From Globodera rostochiensis (Eukaryota > Nematoda > Chromadorea > Rhabditida > Heteroderidae), in assembly GCA_018350325.1 (NCBI GenBank), contig JAEVLN010000013.1:2480124-2544123 (forward strand): a DNA stretch of 64,000 nucleotides, in the 5' to 3' direction. Below are positions 23,246-35,373 of the stretch, in pieces. Under the pieces are notes generated by a model that saw only the letters and a program-made list of their open reading frames with translations, had not been told where the DNA came from and did no database searches. How positions within the stretch are numbered: the first letter of the stretch is position 1; the number at the start of each line of letters is the position of its first letter. The translations under genes were made by a program, and so were the position numbers.

Positions 23246-24859
23246 GTGGAGGACATCCCCAGAGGGAGGGAATTATTGTCATTTTGTTATCGATGAAGTT
23301 TGAGTCGAGTGGTCTGTTGTCGTTCCCCACCACCCCTCCGCCGCTTCAGCTGCTGATGTTGGAGATATCCCCCCCCCCTCGTCCTCTTCAAAGCTCCCTG
23401 TCTCATTTCGGTTTTATTTGCATAAAGGGTGAAAAAAAGAATATTAAAAGATGCAAAGCAGGGAAGGTTGAACATTGGACAATTGCCTCGATTAAATCCC
23501 CATCTTTTACTGCTTTATATTTTCTTCGGTCCTGTCCATGTCGAAATTGACTTAAGGAAATGAATGAAATTTTGTATTAAAATCTCTGCCAGCCATCATT
23601 CACCCGGCTTTGGCTGCCGCAGCGCCAACAATTCTTTCTTACGGCGGCGACTCAGCGCCAACAAATGCCCCCCCCCCCCCCCCCCCAATTCCATTACCCA
23701 TCGATGACGACGAGGGAACATAAAGGACATTTTTTGGGCACGAGAGTGGGGCGGGGGGTAAGAGACGTGATGGATGTGGTGGTGGTGATGAGCGGGGAGG
23801 GGGGAGGGAATTGGGGGGGGGGGATGGCATTTGGAGAGTGCCTTCCCCCCCCCCCCCCTTTTTCTATTCATCTTCAACTCCCTCCTTTCCCCAGCCGTTT
23901 CTAAACTCAATAAACGGTCAATTGTAATGCTTTTGCACCCATTGCAGCAACTGACGTTATTTGGGGACCCGGAATGGAACAAATGAACAGCAGAACGTGA
24001 AGGGATGGATGGATTTTGCAGAGAAAATGAAAAGAACCGGAAGGGATGGGACGGAAAGATGGGAACAATATTTTCAATTTTGTACGACGATTCATTTTCT
24101 CATTTTGCTGATCGAAGATTTAAAAATGCGATTGCTGGCAGGATAATTGTTGCAAAAGGCGGCGAGATTGGATTGTTCGTTAATTAATTGCAGAAATTGC
24201 CTTTTTTTACTCAATTCGGTCCTATCGTTTTCCAAAATCAAAGGAGACGATTTACCATCGCACGTCATCAGACACAAAACCGGCCGGTGAGACGGCGGCG
24301 GCGGCATTCATTGGCTGTTGGGGGGGGGGCAAGACTTGAACTACCCAATTAATTGTACATTATTGCAAATGATTATGATCAATCTGCATGCTCATTTCTT
24401 CATATTTGCGGCAAAAGGCGAGCATCATTAATGAGTGATTGGAATGGGACGCCGGGGGGGGGGGCGGGGGAATGGCAAATATCCATCCCAACCGACGGTC
24501 TTCACTGCATTAGTATTATTAAGGCAAACCGGTTAGAAAAGGGCGATATTGAACGGAATAGGGAGGGGGGGGGGAGGGGGAGGGCTGAAGGCATTTATTG
24601 GTTATTTTCTGTGAGGGGGGGAGGGGGGGAGTAATTGTCCGTTTGGCGGGTGATTGCTATCCCAAGGGACCGATTTTGGCGGCTTAGAAGAACGAAATAC
24701 GGAAGGCTGAGTGAGGGATAGCCCCTAAGGTGCTGTTGTCTCCAGGTCAGGGGTGGGTCAAAACCTTTTGATGAATTTTGTAATTTTTGAGACACTTTAC
24801 CACATTTTTTGTGTGTCCAGATGTCAGCTATTTGAGAGATGCTTTTAGTCCCAGTGCGC
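23246..24859. other. Intergenic, poly-C/poly-G rich, nothing recognised
   Basis: Several homopolymer tracts (for example 23667-23685, 23845-23860). Short ORFs have no domain or splice support. Confidence 0.4.
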
Positions 24860-25128
24860 GAAGCGGGCCATTAGCGTCTGGCCACTAGCGTCTCACGGAC
24901 GTTTGGCAGCTCATAACTTTTTTTAAAACTGGCCAATTTCTTGTCATAACTTTGTTCAACTTTATCCAATGCTTTTCGAATGCTTATAAATAGCTTCGTC
25001 TTATTACGGCCTTTCAATGATATAAAGATTATGAAGATTGGCCAGTCTTGAAAAAAGTTATGAGCTGCCAAACGTCCGTGAGACGCTAGTGGCCAGACGC
25101 TAGTGGCCAGACGCTAATGACCCCTACC
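24860..25128. mobile_element. Foldback element with GACGCTAGTGGCCA-type ends
   Basis: Inverted arms of about 110 bp: outer GCTAGTGGCCAGACG repeats on both sides, then GACGGACGTTTGGCAG-like sequence with CTCATAACTTTTTT, closing on a short AT-rich centre. The body is closely related to the element at 55775-56158, but the terminal motif differs. Confidence 0.85.
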
Positions 25129-25169
25129 CCCAGTGCGCCCCTTTCGTCTTTGGCGACCTTTCGTCCCCA

Positions 25170-25755
25170 ACTCATTGAGAGGGGGGGGTTGAGGGGAGTA
25201 GGGGAGGGGCGGGGGTTGCGGGGAGGGGGGGGGGAGATGGAGGAGGGGGAGGGGGGGGGAGGGGGGGGGGTTCAGGGGATGAGGGGGGGGGTCAGGGATG
25301 AGGGGGGGGGGTTGAGGGGAGGAGGGGGGGGGAGGATGGAGGAGGGGGGAGGGGGGGGGTTCAGGGGGGGGGGGTTCAGGGGATGAGGGGGGGGGGGTTG
25401 AGGGGAGTAGGGGGGGGCGGGGGTTGCGGGGGGGGGAGGGGCGGGGGTTGCGGGGAGGGGGAGGGGGAGGGGGGGAGAGGCAGGGGTTGCGGGGAGGGGG
25501 GGGGGAGGGGTTGCGGGGAGGGGGGGGGGAGGGCAGGGGTTGCGGGGAGGGGGGGGGGCGGGGGTTGCGGGGAGGGGGGGGGGGAGGGGCGGGGTTGCGG
25601 GGAGGGGGGGGGGGAGGGGCGGGGGTTGTGGGGAGAGGGAGGGGGAGGGGGGGGGGAGGGGGGGGGGAGAGGGAGGGGGAGGGGGGGGGGAGGGGGGGGG
25701 GAGGGGGGGGGGGGAGGGGGGGGGGGGTTGAGGGGAGGGGGGGGGGCAGATTGGC
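25170..25755. repeat. G-rich low-complexity array (GAGGGGGG / GGGTTGCGGGGAGG)
   Basis: Tandem GGGTTGCGGGGAGGGG units give way to pure G/A. Long ORFs on both strands here are compositional. Confidence 0.9.
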
Positions 25756-26138
25756 GGGAGGCGTAAAGTGCGCGGTGAACGAATGAATGAGAGTCGATCA
25801 GAGGCAGAACGAACCAGCGCACAGCAATTAGTGGGCGATTCTGCTAGCTTTTATTATGCTTAAAAATTGTCTTTGTCTTTCAGTGCCATTCTCCTTCGAA
25901 AACAATTTCTGTGCTCATCGATAGTCCCAGCAGCACTTTTTTAAATTGTCCCCTTTTTATTCGCTTTAATATTCCCATGGTTTCGAAAGATTTCTTAAAG
26001 TCTGTTGGTTGATCCAAAAGAAGCCAAACTCACTGAATCGCCTCAAGGGAAGTGAATCACTCACTCACTCAATTATCCCCCCCCCCCGGCGCCAGCACAT
26101 TTCCTGTCTCCTCCATTATTTCATTCTTCTCCACTAAA

Positions 26139-29100
26139 ATGCGCACTTCCCCCCTCGCTGCGCTCCTTTTTGGGCCCCTGCTCATCGTTCTGCAAACCTT
26201 TCACACGACATCTGCCCATTATCGGAAGAGTTACGTGATAGAGAGGAACGAGACTTGGGGAGGAGGGCACGAATATTTGGTCCGGGAGGAGCAGCCATTC
26301 TTCCGAGTTTATCATATGCCGCACCAAAAGGTAAAGCATACTCATCATTGGACCACTTTATTAAGAATTAGCTCGTCGTATTTCACTTTTGGATACCTCT
26401 CCGAAGGTTTTCCGCGAGTCTCCAACCGCAGGAAAGTTGGACGCACTGCAATGGCAGCTGATCGAACAGCAGGGAAGTGCACAACGCCTGCAGGAAGCAA
26501 CAGAATTCTGGCGGAAGCATCACAAGGGGCAATTGCTGGGAAAGGACGGCAAAGGTCCATCGGAGCAGAGGAAGAAAAGGGCGGAACGGACAATGATGGT
26601 GGAGGTGGACGAAAAAGCGCAGGGCGACCAGAAGCTGAAGACGAACAACCAGCAGCAGGAGGGCATTGTGCAGGCGGAGATTGTGGACGAGGGGGCGGAT
26701 GGCGTCTTCTGGACTGGCCACCCGCAGCTGGGCCAACAGCGCGGCCGCTGGGAGCTGAAGGGGGACTCTGAACAGTTGGGCAAGTGGATGGCGGAGGGCC
26801 ATTGGGACAAGAAAACGTCGTCGAAGATGGGGCGCATGGAGAGGGAGGAGCTGCGGAAGAAGCTGGAGCAGAGTCTGCAGATGGGAGACCAGCAGCAGAT
26901 AAATGAAGAGGAGGAAGAGGAGAAACAAGCCGAAATCGCTGGAGGAGGGGGAGGCGACGGTGGCACACCGATAATGAAAATTCTGGAGAGAAACCGGAGC
27001 AGGTCAGCGGTCAGCAAACGATTGCGCCGGTAACCATTCTTTTATGCAGAGCATCCGCAAAGTTTGGCCACCACCACCTTCCCTCGGGGGAGCGAAAGGA
27101 CACCGCGACTTGGCCGTGGCAGCTGTGGCCTTTCATGTCCTGCTTGAGCCTTGAGTACGTCAAACTTCGTTAAACTGAAACAACATTTTGAACCCTTTAA
27201 AGGTGCACTTGCCCTCTCTTTAGGGGTGAGTTTTATTTTAAACATAATTACTAATTACATATAAAACATTTTTAAGGCAGTGTCGAGGGGCATTTGTGCA
27301 TTCTGCCAAATGGAAAGCCATTAAAAAGGGCCATTCGAAAGGAACTTCGCCAATATACACACGAAGAGATGGCTCTGTTCGTGGTAATGCCGGCCACTTT
27401 TTTGCCAATGTCTCCGTTTCGCAAAATTCTTCGATAAACTATCAGAAGCAATTAAGCCGATTTTGCCATTTTTGAGGAAGTGATGCGTCGCTACAAGTCC
27501 AGCGGGCTTTACACCCGGCTGGGGATGATCCATCGCCGTTCTGGGGTTCACTCCGGTCCGTCTTTCTTCCCCTGGCATCGCGAATTCCTAAAGAGGTCTC
27601 CTGAAAGTCGATTTTAGATGAGTTACTCTCCGGACCAAAAAGTTCAGACTTGAAATTGTCTTCCGTGCCCTGTTCCCCGAAAACACTGTAAAATATTGCT
27701 TTCAAAATTGTTCCATTCACTCCAACTCACTCAATTTGAGGAGCCCGTGCTCGGACTGCCGTACTGGGACTCCTCACTCGACGGTGACCTTCCATCCCCG
27801 GAGGATTCAGTGTTATTCAGCGATTATGTCAGTTAAATTGTCAGGATGGATGAATTTTTTCCGTTCAGTTGCTGGGTGAGGCTGACGACGCGGGGTTTGT
27901 GTTTAACGGACTGTTCGCCAATTGGACGACGATGGACGTGAGAGAGGCGGGGGAGGCGGGGGAGGGCCTTAGGCTAAACACAGAGTAAACCACACATCGC
28001 CGCAGGGCAGGCACTCTTACCAGCGAATGTTCGGAGACCAGCAGGACGGGGAGTTCATGAACGAGGCGCGCATTGATTGGGTTCTGTCACAAGAGCAGGT
28101 GGACCGAGTGTTGGCATTCACTCTCCCCCTGCACGTCAGTTGCTTTTGCTTTAATGTGCTGTTCGAGAATCCTCCGTACAGAACTATCAGATTTATCTGA
28201 GATTTAAAATCAGGGTGAAAGTCTCGAATAGCATCTTTTGCTACGAACAGACCCATCCAGGTTGGCTTGTGCTATTTAGACGTGCATCAACTACCAGATG
28301 GACGAACGTTTCCTCGAATACTCGCATGACTATGTTCGTTTTTACGCTTATCGCTTTTCTTCCGCAGTTTCACTTTGTTCTAGGTCCATTACTTTATTAG
28401 CGGAGACATGCAAGAACGGTTCAGCTCCAGCAATGATCCAATCTTCTTCATGCATCACGGTATATTCAAGCCTACTTACGCATCCCTTCTCGAAACTTGC
28501 AGGTTTCATCGATTCGGTGTGGGAAGAGTGGAGACAGACCAAGCAGGTGGGCGGAGGGGGAAGGGTCGGAGGATTTGTGACTGTTTGTTTGTTTCTACTC
28601 TTTGTTTGCCAACCCGAAATCCGTTCGTTTCAGACCCGCCTCCAGCGCGAACGCGACTACCCCCGAGACGACGCCGACTGCATGCCAGAATGGCACTTCT
28701 CCTACGCGTACATGCCTTTGTTGCAGCCCACGCGCAATATGGATGCCCTGTCCAACAACTACACAGATCACATGTACGAATACGCACGAAGACCGAGTTG
28801 TGCCGAAAGTGGAACATCATCCGAATGCGGCAACACCGAGTTAGTGAAGGCGAGGGGGGGGGGGCGGTGATCTCTGATTAATCTAAAATGTCAACTTCAC
28901 TATTTCTTCATCACTTTCGCGGGCTTGTTTCGGATTTCAATTGATTATAAGAGCACTTATCTTCGTCCTTCGCCTCCATGACATATTTAATTCTTTTCAA
29001 GTTTTGTTTGGTGTGACACTCGAACACACCCGGGGGGTCATCCGGTCTGCAGTTCCAAAGTGAAGCCGGGTGGCAATTGCAAGGGTTTTGAGTGGAGTAC

Positions 29101-29149
29101 GGAGATCTGCTACAAGGGGAAGTGCATCGGGGGACGCTGTTCGAAGTGA
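26139..29149 (+). CDS. Secreted tyrosinase (type-3 copper oxidase) with long charged N-terminal extension
   Basis: Oxidises phenols, probably in cuticle or eggshell hardening by family. Exons: 26139-26330, 26407-27002, 27050-27154, 27203-27225, 27277-27383, 27477-27595, 27648-27687, 27741-27827, 27869-27937, 28006-28134, 28280-28333, 28384-28459, 28503-28546, 28634-28839, 29002-29149; 1995 nt, 664 codons, all phases consistent. The start Met opens a signal peptide ([14 protein letters not shown]). About 200 residues rich in Lys, Glu and Gln follow, of unknown function. Then comes the nematode tyrosinase start ([10 protein letters not shown] ... [18 protein letters not shown]), CuA histidines in [12 protein letters not shown] and [14 protein letters not shown], and CuB histidines in EYSHDYVHYF and [16 protein letters not shown] Cys-rich tail ([11 protein letters not shown]) closes the protein. 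The joining of exon 2 to the tyrosinase part rests on a GTCAGC donor at 27003 with matching phase. Confidence 0.9.
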
Positions 29150-29296
29150 GGCGAAGGAGGAAGCCGCAGGGAGACCGACGAGTGGTAGACGTACAGCTTC
29201 ATGCGGTGAAAAGCCGACAAGTTCATCATGATCAAATGTCGGGAAATGATAGAAACGCATAGTCCAAAAGACTTTAAGAGAGTTCGGCAGTGTCTT

Positions 29297-29302
29297 AATA
29301 AA
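29297..29302 (+). terminator. Possible poly(A) signal of the tyrosinase gene
   Basis: AATAAA about 150 nt after the tyrosinase stop codon, with no competing gene in between. Confidence 0.45.
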
Positions 29303-29625
29303 AAAAAGCATTAAAAGGCAACTTCCAAAAAAATACCGTTCAATCTTTAAAAATCATTTCACTGTCGAAATCACTTGGCCCACCTCCCCCCCTTCCATCC
29401 CCCCCCCCTCCCCCCCCCTTCCATCCTGGTGACATGGTAAGTACAAGTAACATCGGCCGTTTTCCCCACCCATCCAATCTTCCCCTCCCCCACTCCCCCC
29501 AATGTTCACGTTGGCCGAACTGAAACCGCTTACTACTTATAAATATTTGATTTGAACATTTATATTTTATGTATTTGAATTCAAAATAAATTTAGTCGCA
29601 GTTTTTGTCCTTTTGGATTTGTGAA

Positions 29626-29678
29626 AGGGCCGGTCGACTTGCAAATGAAGGAATATGAGGAGCATCCGCTTCTAATTG
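29626..29678 (+). other. Possible isolated 5' exon upstream of the cholinergic locus
   Basis: After GTGAAAG an open stretch includes an ATG (29645) and reads MKEYEEHPLLI into a strong GTGAGT donor at 29679. No downstream exon in matching phase is evident before VAChT. In C. elegans unc-17 and cha-1 share a 5' exon upstream, so this could be that exon, an unrelated small exon, or chance. Confidence 0.25.
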
Positions 29679-30310
29679 GTGAGTAAATGGTAAACGGCAG
29701 GAAATACGTGAGGGCAGCTGAAAATGATCCCCGCGGGGGGTGGGGATTTTAACTAAATAATGCCGCCGCCCTCAACAACATTTTGAATGCCTTCTTCCGT
29801 CCTCTCCGTTACGGTGTCCACCAATGTTTGCTTCACCAACCGTCTCATTCAAAAGCCGCAATTCGATTAATCTACACGACCCAGAAGTGTTTAACTCCGA
29901 ATTCTATAATCTTCATTCCTTCCTAATGGTTAATTGGCCTCCCATTCCTCCAATTCCCACTGCCCCCTCCTTTTACCTCTCCCTCCGACCCCCCCCCCCT
30001 TATGCCTTCGTCCTTCCGTTTTCCCACGGGCTCAATTTCCTCCGGCAAGCAAATTTGTAATTTGGACTCCCAATTCCCGTTGGCACAACAAAAATGGATG
30101 AATTTTGTCTTGGGGAACACGAAGCCCCCCCCCCCCTCCCACTCACTGCCCCTGCAACTCAAAGGTCTCAGGGGTCAGCTTTTTCTTTTCTTTCCCACTT
30201 TATTCGCCCCCCCCCCCAATAAACTAACAAAAGTTGGTATTGATTTCCGAAGAGTCGTCAATCATTCGAAATAAATTTTTGGATGCCGATTATGATAGCA
30301 TAAGAGGGAC

Positions 30311-30845
30311 CTTCAGGGGTGGAATCATAAGAATGAGGTGATGGTTAAATAACCACGATTTAACCACGATTTCAGGGTTATTTAACCATGAGATGCGTAT
30401 CATAAGAACGAACCGCCAGTTCATGGTTAAATTCTCCGCTCATTTAACCATTAGTCCATGGTAAAAATTTGACCGGTATCATAAAATGTAACCACGTGGT
30501 TAGGTAGCCACGAGTTGGTGGTAAATTCCTACCATAAGGGGGTAGGAATGGTAAAGTTGCCGCCATCAACTTTTGCAAGCATATTAAACCTTTAAAATTG
30601 GAAGGGAAAATTACATAAAAATGCAATAAATCCATAACAAAGAATTGGACAAGTTTAAAACGAATTACGTTTTGAGCTTTCCCTTTTGCTCAGGGTTAGA
30701 TTACCATATCATAAGAAGCTGGTTAACCATGAGATAATGGTTAAATATTTCAAAATTTATTATGATGCGGGTTCGTGGTTAACTAACCAGGTCATTTGTC
30801 ATTTTACCATGGTTACCTAACCTCGTTCTTATGATTCCACCCCAG
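30311..30845. mobile_element. Terminal-inverted-repeat element, about 535 bp
   Basis: Both ends carry the inverted sequence GGGGTGGAATCATAAGAA. The interior has repeated GGTTAA and ACCATG motifs in both orientations and no ORF. I could not define a clear target-site duplication. Confidence 0.7.
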
Positions 30846-32737
30846 ACGATTCTTTTTAAAGGTTGGGATGCATCAAAAAAGTAAAAGTGTTGAGAATGAA
30901 GAAAACAGAATTGAATTTCCCAATCAAAAGCGGGGGAGGGGGGGGGGGGGGGGGGGGGGAGGGGGGGGAGTTGGTTGGCATGGAATGGACAATCCAATTT
31001 GCATCGGCGAGAGGGAAGAGCGAATCTGCCGGATTTGGCGCATTCAAATTTCTTTGCGAAAAAGCAACTGACGCCTAACAATGACGACTGTTCGACCGTT
31101 CCCACAATCCCCGCCAAAGTCACTCCGCTGATTCCTCGCCTTCTGTCGCCGTTGGTCCTTTTTTCTCTGCTCGATATTCCCCCCCCCCCCCCCCGCCCCC
31201 GCCCCCCCCCCCCCCCCCCCCGCCCCCCGCCCCCGCCCCCCCCCCCCGCCCCCCGCCTCCGGCCCCCCCCGCCCCCCGCCCCCGCCTCCGGCCACTTCTT
31301 CATCAGCTTTTTGCGCCCCTTCAGGCTGGCCCTGATTTCAATTATTCATAATCCGTCCCATCTCTGCCGTCTATTGTCCCGACTTAGCCTATTGTCCCTC
31401 TCCCCCCCCGTCCGCTGCCTCCGTCAGTCCCCCACGCCCAATCTCATCTCGACGCCAACTTGCCCGGATGGACCCCCTCCCATCCAACCATTCGTCTCCC
31501 CAATCCTTTTCCGCCGTCTTTCAATTCCCAGAGGAACTTTTGGTTCCGAAAACATCTTCTTCCCCTTTTCTCTCAATTCGACAAAATTCGACTCATTTTG
31601 GATGATGCCGCCGAAGAATAAGTAAAGGAAGATACGCTAATTTGTTGTCTATTTTTCTCTATTTTGACTCAATGTTCCGCAAATTTGCGTGCCACATTTA
31701 ACACCCTTCGGCCAACTTTGAATTGTTCCACAATTGCCCAACATCCAATCACCCCCCCCCCCCCCTCTTTTTCTCCCTTCCGAATTAAATTGGGCAATTT
31801 GTTCGTCCGTTCCTCCCCCCCGGGGGGGGGGGGGGAGGGGGGGGGCACATTCCCGCGGGAACTGGCAGATGATGCGGGAATGGAGCAAATCTTGGCACTG
31901 GTTGGAGAGAATCGATGGGAAGGAAGGTCATGAAAAGGGGGACTAATGAAGAGAATTACAATTCACAGCTTACCTCGGAATTATTTTTTCAAAATCCATC
32001 GTATTCTTGGCACTCAAAATGCCACGGCATACCGTACTTCCTTCCTCCTCTACTGTTATTCTCTCATTTAATTTGCGTTGTCGGAGGTCGTTTTAAATAT
32101 TTTTTAAAATTAATTTTCAGTGTAAAACGCCCGCCACAGCCCAGTGCATAAATTAGCAATAAATGGAGGGCGGGAGACGAATGGAAGTGATTAAGTACCT
32201 TCAAGAATTTGAGATGGAGTCAAAAAATCATCAAAATTTTCAAAATTTCTTGCCATTCTTTCACTTCCAAACCCCCCAATTTTGAGATGCCCATTCGCAC
32301 ATCTTTTTCAAAATATTCCCCCCCCCCTCTCCATTTGGCCTCCATTTCCTCGAATTCTCCAGGGGTAAATCGGCGAAGGCAAAAGAAAGTGGGGGGGGGG
32401 GGGGGGAGACGGCAAAACGCCGCCAGCGAAGGCGAAGGTTTGTGCCGCCGATTTGTCATTATTCTTTGCTAATTTGTAAATGTTGGCACGCGCAGTTTGG
32501 TGGATGGTTTATTGGAAATTTGGAAGTTCAGACTTTGCATTTATAATAAATAATTCTTTGCCTTTTCGTCCAATTACGTAATGAAATAATATATTTGTGA
32601 GAAATTTGAAAGTGTTAAATATTAAATATTCCGAAAGAATATATTTTCCTTTATTTTGTAGTGATTTTTGTTTATTTTGTCCAAATGGCGCAATGTTTTC
32701 AAATGACAAATTTCTGCTGATCGGCTAGTCGCTAGCG
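30846..32737. other. Intergenic, poly-C/poly-G tracts; 5' flank of VAChT
   Basis: Includes G- and C-homopolymer runs at 30930-30970, 31180-31300 and 31750-31850. Pro-rich ORFs over these are unsupported. The final 100 bp before 32738 contain CTAG-type acceptors (for example GGCTAG at 32722-32727), consistent with a spliced or trans-spliced 5' leader. Confidence 0.4.
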
Positions 32738-35373
32738 ATGGTGAACATTCCGTTGTTGAACCGGGACTCGGCTTGGGTCCGAAGTTGGATCGAACAGAAG
32801 GCCAGCCAACCGCACATCCAAAAGCGACTGGTGCTGGTGGTGGTCAGTGTTTTCGTCCAAAAAATGTTTAATTAATCCAACCAAAAGGTCAGCGTGGCGC
32901 TTCTGCTGGACAATATGCTTTATATGGTAAGGCAAGGCAATGTTTGTCAACCATCCCAACAAAAAGGTTATCGTCCCGATCATCCCCAAGTATTTACGAG
33001 ACATCCACGCCTACGAGGTGATCAGATCCAAAAACATTTCTGATCTGATTGATCAACCCACCACAGGTCGAATACGTTGGCTACCACAACGAAACACGAA
33101 GAGTAAAAATATTTATTTTATTGTTTTCGAAATAAACTTAAATTTTAGCTGGCCAATGGGAGTATTGTTGTAAGAATGATCGGCGGCCAAATCGACTATT
33201 TGGACGAGGAGATCGAGTTGGGCTGGCTGTTTGCCTCCAAAGCATTGTTGCAGATCTTCGTCAATCCTTTCTCTGGATTTATCATCGATCGCATCGGATA
33301 CGAACTTCCGATCATTATTGGACTGATCGTCATGTTCTCCTCCACTGCCATTTTCGCCCTTGGACGCAGCTAGTCAGTCCCAGGCACTTATGTTAGGGGT
33401 GTGCAAAAGCTGACCGGAATTATAATCAGGGCTGGGTCGAATTTGTCTGAAAATTGAAGTTAACCGCCCGAATTTTACTTTTTATGCACAATTGAGACCA
33501 AATATGATCGTGATTAAATTATTAATAAAAATATTTTTAAAAAGATAAATTTGGATCAAGCTGGCTAGGCTTATGCACAGCCCTTTCTTCATCCTTTTCG
33601 TCCAACCAACTTATCTGAACCCCCCAGCGGCGTCCTCTTTTTCGCCCGCTCGCTTCAGGGCTTCGGCTCCGCCTTTGCCGACACTTCCGGACTCGCAATG
33701 ATCGCGGATCGTTTCACCGAAGAGAGTGAACGGTCCACAGCTTTGGGCATTGCGTTAGCCTTCATTTCCTTCGGTTCGCTGGTGGCCCCTCCATTTGGCT
33801 CGGTGCTTTACTCCTTGGCCGGCAAGTCGGTGCCCTTTCTGATCCTTTCGCTGGTGTGCCTCATCGATGCCTTTATGGTCTTCTGGGTGATTCAGCCAAA
33901 GGCACGTTCACCCGCTGCGCGGAATCCGGAGACGGGGGAGCGACTGCAGGGCACTCCGATGTGGAGAGTACGGCCTGGGGAGGGAGAGGCTCCTTCCCAT
34001 ATCGTCCTTTTCTCATATCGGAATTTCTGAGACCGTGGACTTGGGCTTTTCTCGAACTCCGAATGTTTCCAAGACCTGCCCGACCTTAAACCTACCTAGT
34101 TCCAGCAGTTCATGTAATTTACCCAACAGCTCTTCATGGACCCGTTTATTGCTGTCTGTTCTGGAGCTTTGGTTATGGCCAACATTTCACTTTCATTCCT
34201 GGAACCCACCATTACAACGTCGGTTAAAATTTGCATTCATCGACTGGCTAATACCGCCGGTTCGCTCAGATGGATGGCAGAAGCAATGCCCGGCACTCCG
34301 GACTGGCAGGTCGGCATGATCTGGTTCCCGCCCTTCTTCCACCACGTGCTCGGCGTGTACATCACCGTCCGTCTGTTGAGACGCTTTCCTCAGCAGAGTT
34401 GGCTGTTCGCCGCTATTGGACTCGCCATGGAAGGTTTTGGACGAAATTTGTCGGGGAATCAACAAAATTGGCGGTATTTATTTGACGACTCCTCACAAAG
34501 GTTTCTCCTGTTTGGCCATTCCATTCGTTCAAAGCGTCGGCGCTTTGGTCATTCCCCTCTCGACAATTTGTGAGTCTTCTCGTCCAGTTGCTTTGCCATG
34601 ACCCCCCCCCCCCCTCTCCACTTGTGCAGGCTTCGGAATGGCGCTGATCGACACCAGTTTGCTGCCCCTACTCGGCAATTTGGTGGACACTCGCCATGTC
34701 TCCGTTTATGGCTCAGTTTACGCCATCGCCGACATGTAAGGGTGGTGGTCACGTTCGGACGTTCTGCGCATCTATTTTCCTTTAGATCATATAGTCTGGC
34801 ATATGCCTTCGGGCCAATTATTGCTGGGGGCGTTGTGAATACGATGGGCTTTTTGGCATTAAATATTATCATATGGTGGGTTCGAGAGAAATTTACATTT
34901 CACTTGACCAAAATTCACAAAAGTCTGCTTAACGTTGGCTACACTCCTCTGCTGGGAATGCTTCGGAAAGCCTACTCGTATCAACAGATTGAGGGCGGCA
35001 CACAAATTGGAGCAGGCGGTGCAACACAACAGCAAGCTGTACTTTTGAAGAAGGGCGGCGAACCGGAGAGGCCGCCTCCCCCCAGCAAATTGTCGGCAGT
35101 AACACAGCCGGCACATGTGAGACAATTCGGTCATGACCAGAATAATTAAATTAAATGCCGATCGTTCAGGAAGAACTTCCGCTGGTCAATAATTGGGACG
35201 ATGCCAACGAATGGGGGAGGGGGGGAAGTACGCATCAGTGGACAGCATCGGGCCGACACCACGGAGGGTACCAAAATCAAAGGCAGAGCAACTTTGGAGG
35301 GGGTGGACAAAACCCTCTCGGCGAAGACGGACGGACGGGGGGCCCCGACGACCCGCTGAACCCGCAGTGGTGA
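32738..35373 (+). CDS. unc-17: Vesicular acetylcholine transporter (VAChT, UNC-17 orthologue)
   Basis: Loads acetylcholine into synaptic vesicles by H+ exchange; 12-TM major-facilitator family. Exons: 32738-32843, 32888-32926, 32967-33017, 33067-33102, 33149-33372, 33628-33967, 34130-34218, 34270-34433, 34501-34569, 34630-34735, 34786-34875, 34924-35116, 35170-35373; 569 codons once one base is discounted in exon 1. Diagnostic stretches: LLLDNMLYM in TM1, [14 protein letters not shown], the glycosylation site [67 protein letters not shown] and the terminal DDPLNPQW. Odd: the frame shifts by one at the A5 run 32820-32824 between PHIQK and RLVLVV. The gene sits directly upstream of ChAT on the same strand, as in the cholinergic locus of other animals. 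Confidence 0.96.

Noticed and set aside
19168..23333. Minus-strand ORFs of about 1,290-1,370 codons in all three frames
   Set aside because: They lie wholly in the G-rich minisatellite. The complementary C-rich sequence lacks stop codons by composition, and all three frames being open shows they are not selected proteins.
25376..25822. Pro-rich 148-codon ORF and Gly-rich counterparts
   Set aside because: Pure low-complexity G/A tract without gene signals.
30975..31625. 216-codon plus-strand ORF with poly-Pro
   Set aside because: Crosses a long C homopolymer tract. No domain, and no start or splice context.
33393..33592. Possible hAT-like element in VAChT intron 5 (AGGGGTGTGCA / TGCACAGCCCT ends)
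   Set aside because: Short inverted ends are visible but no target-site duplication was found.
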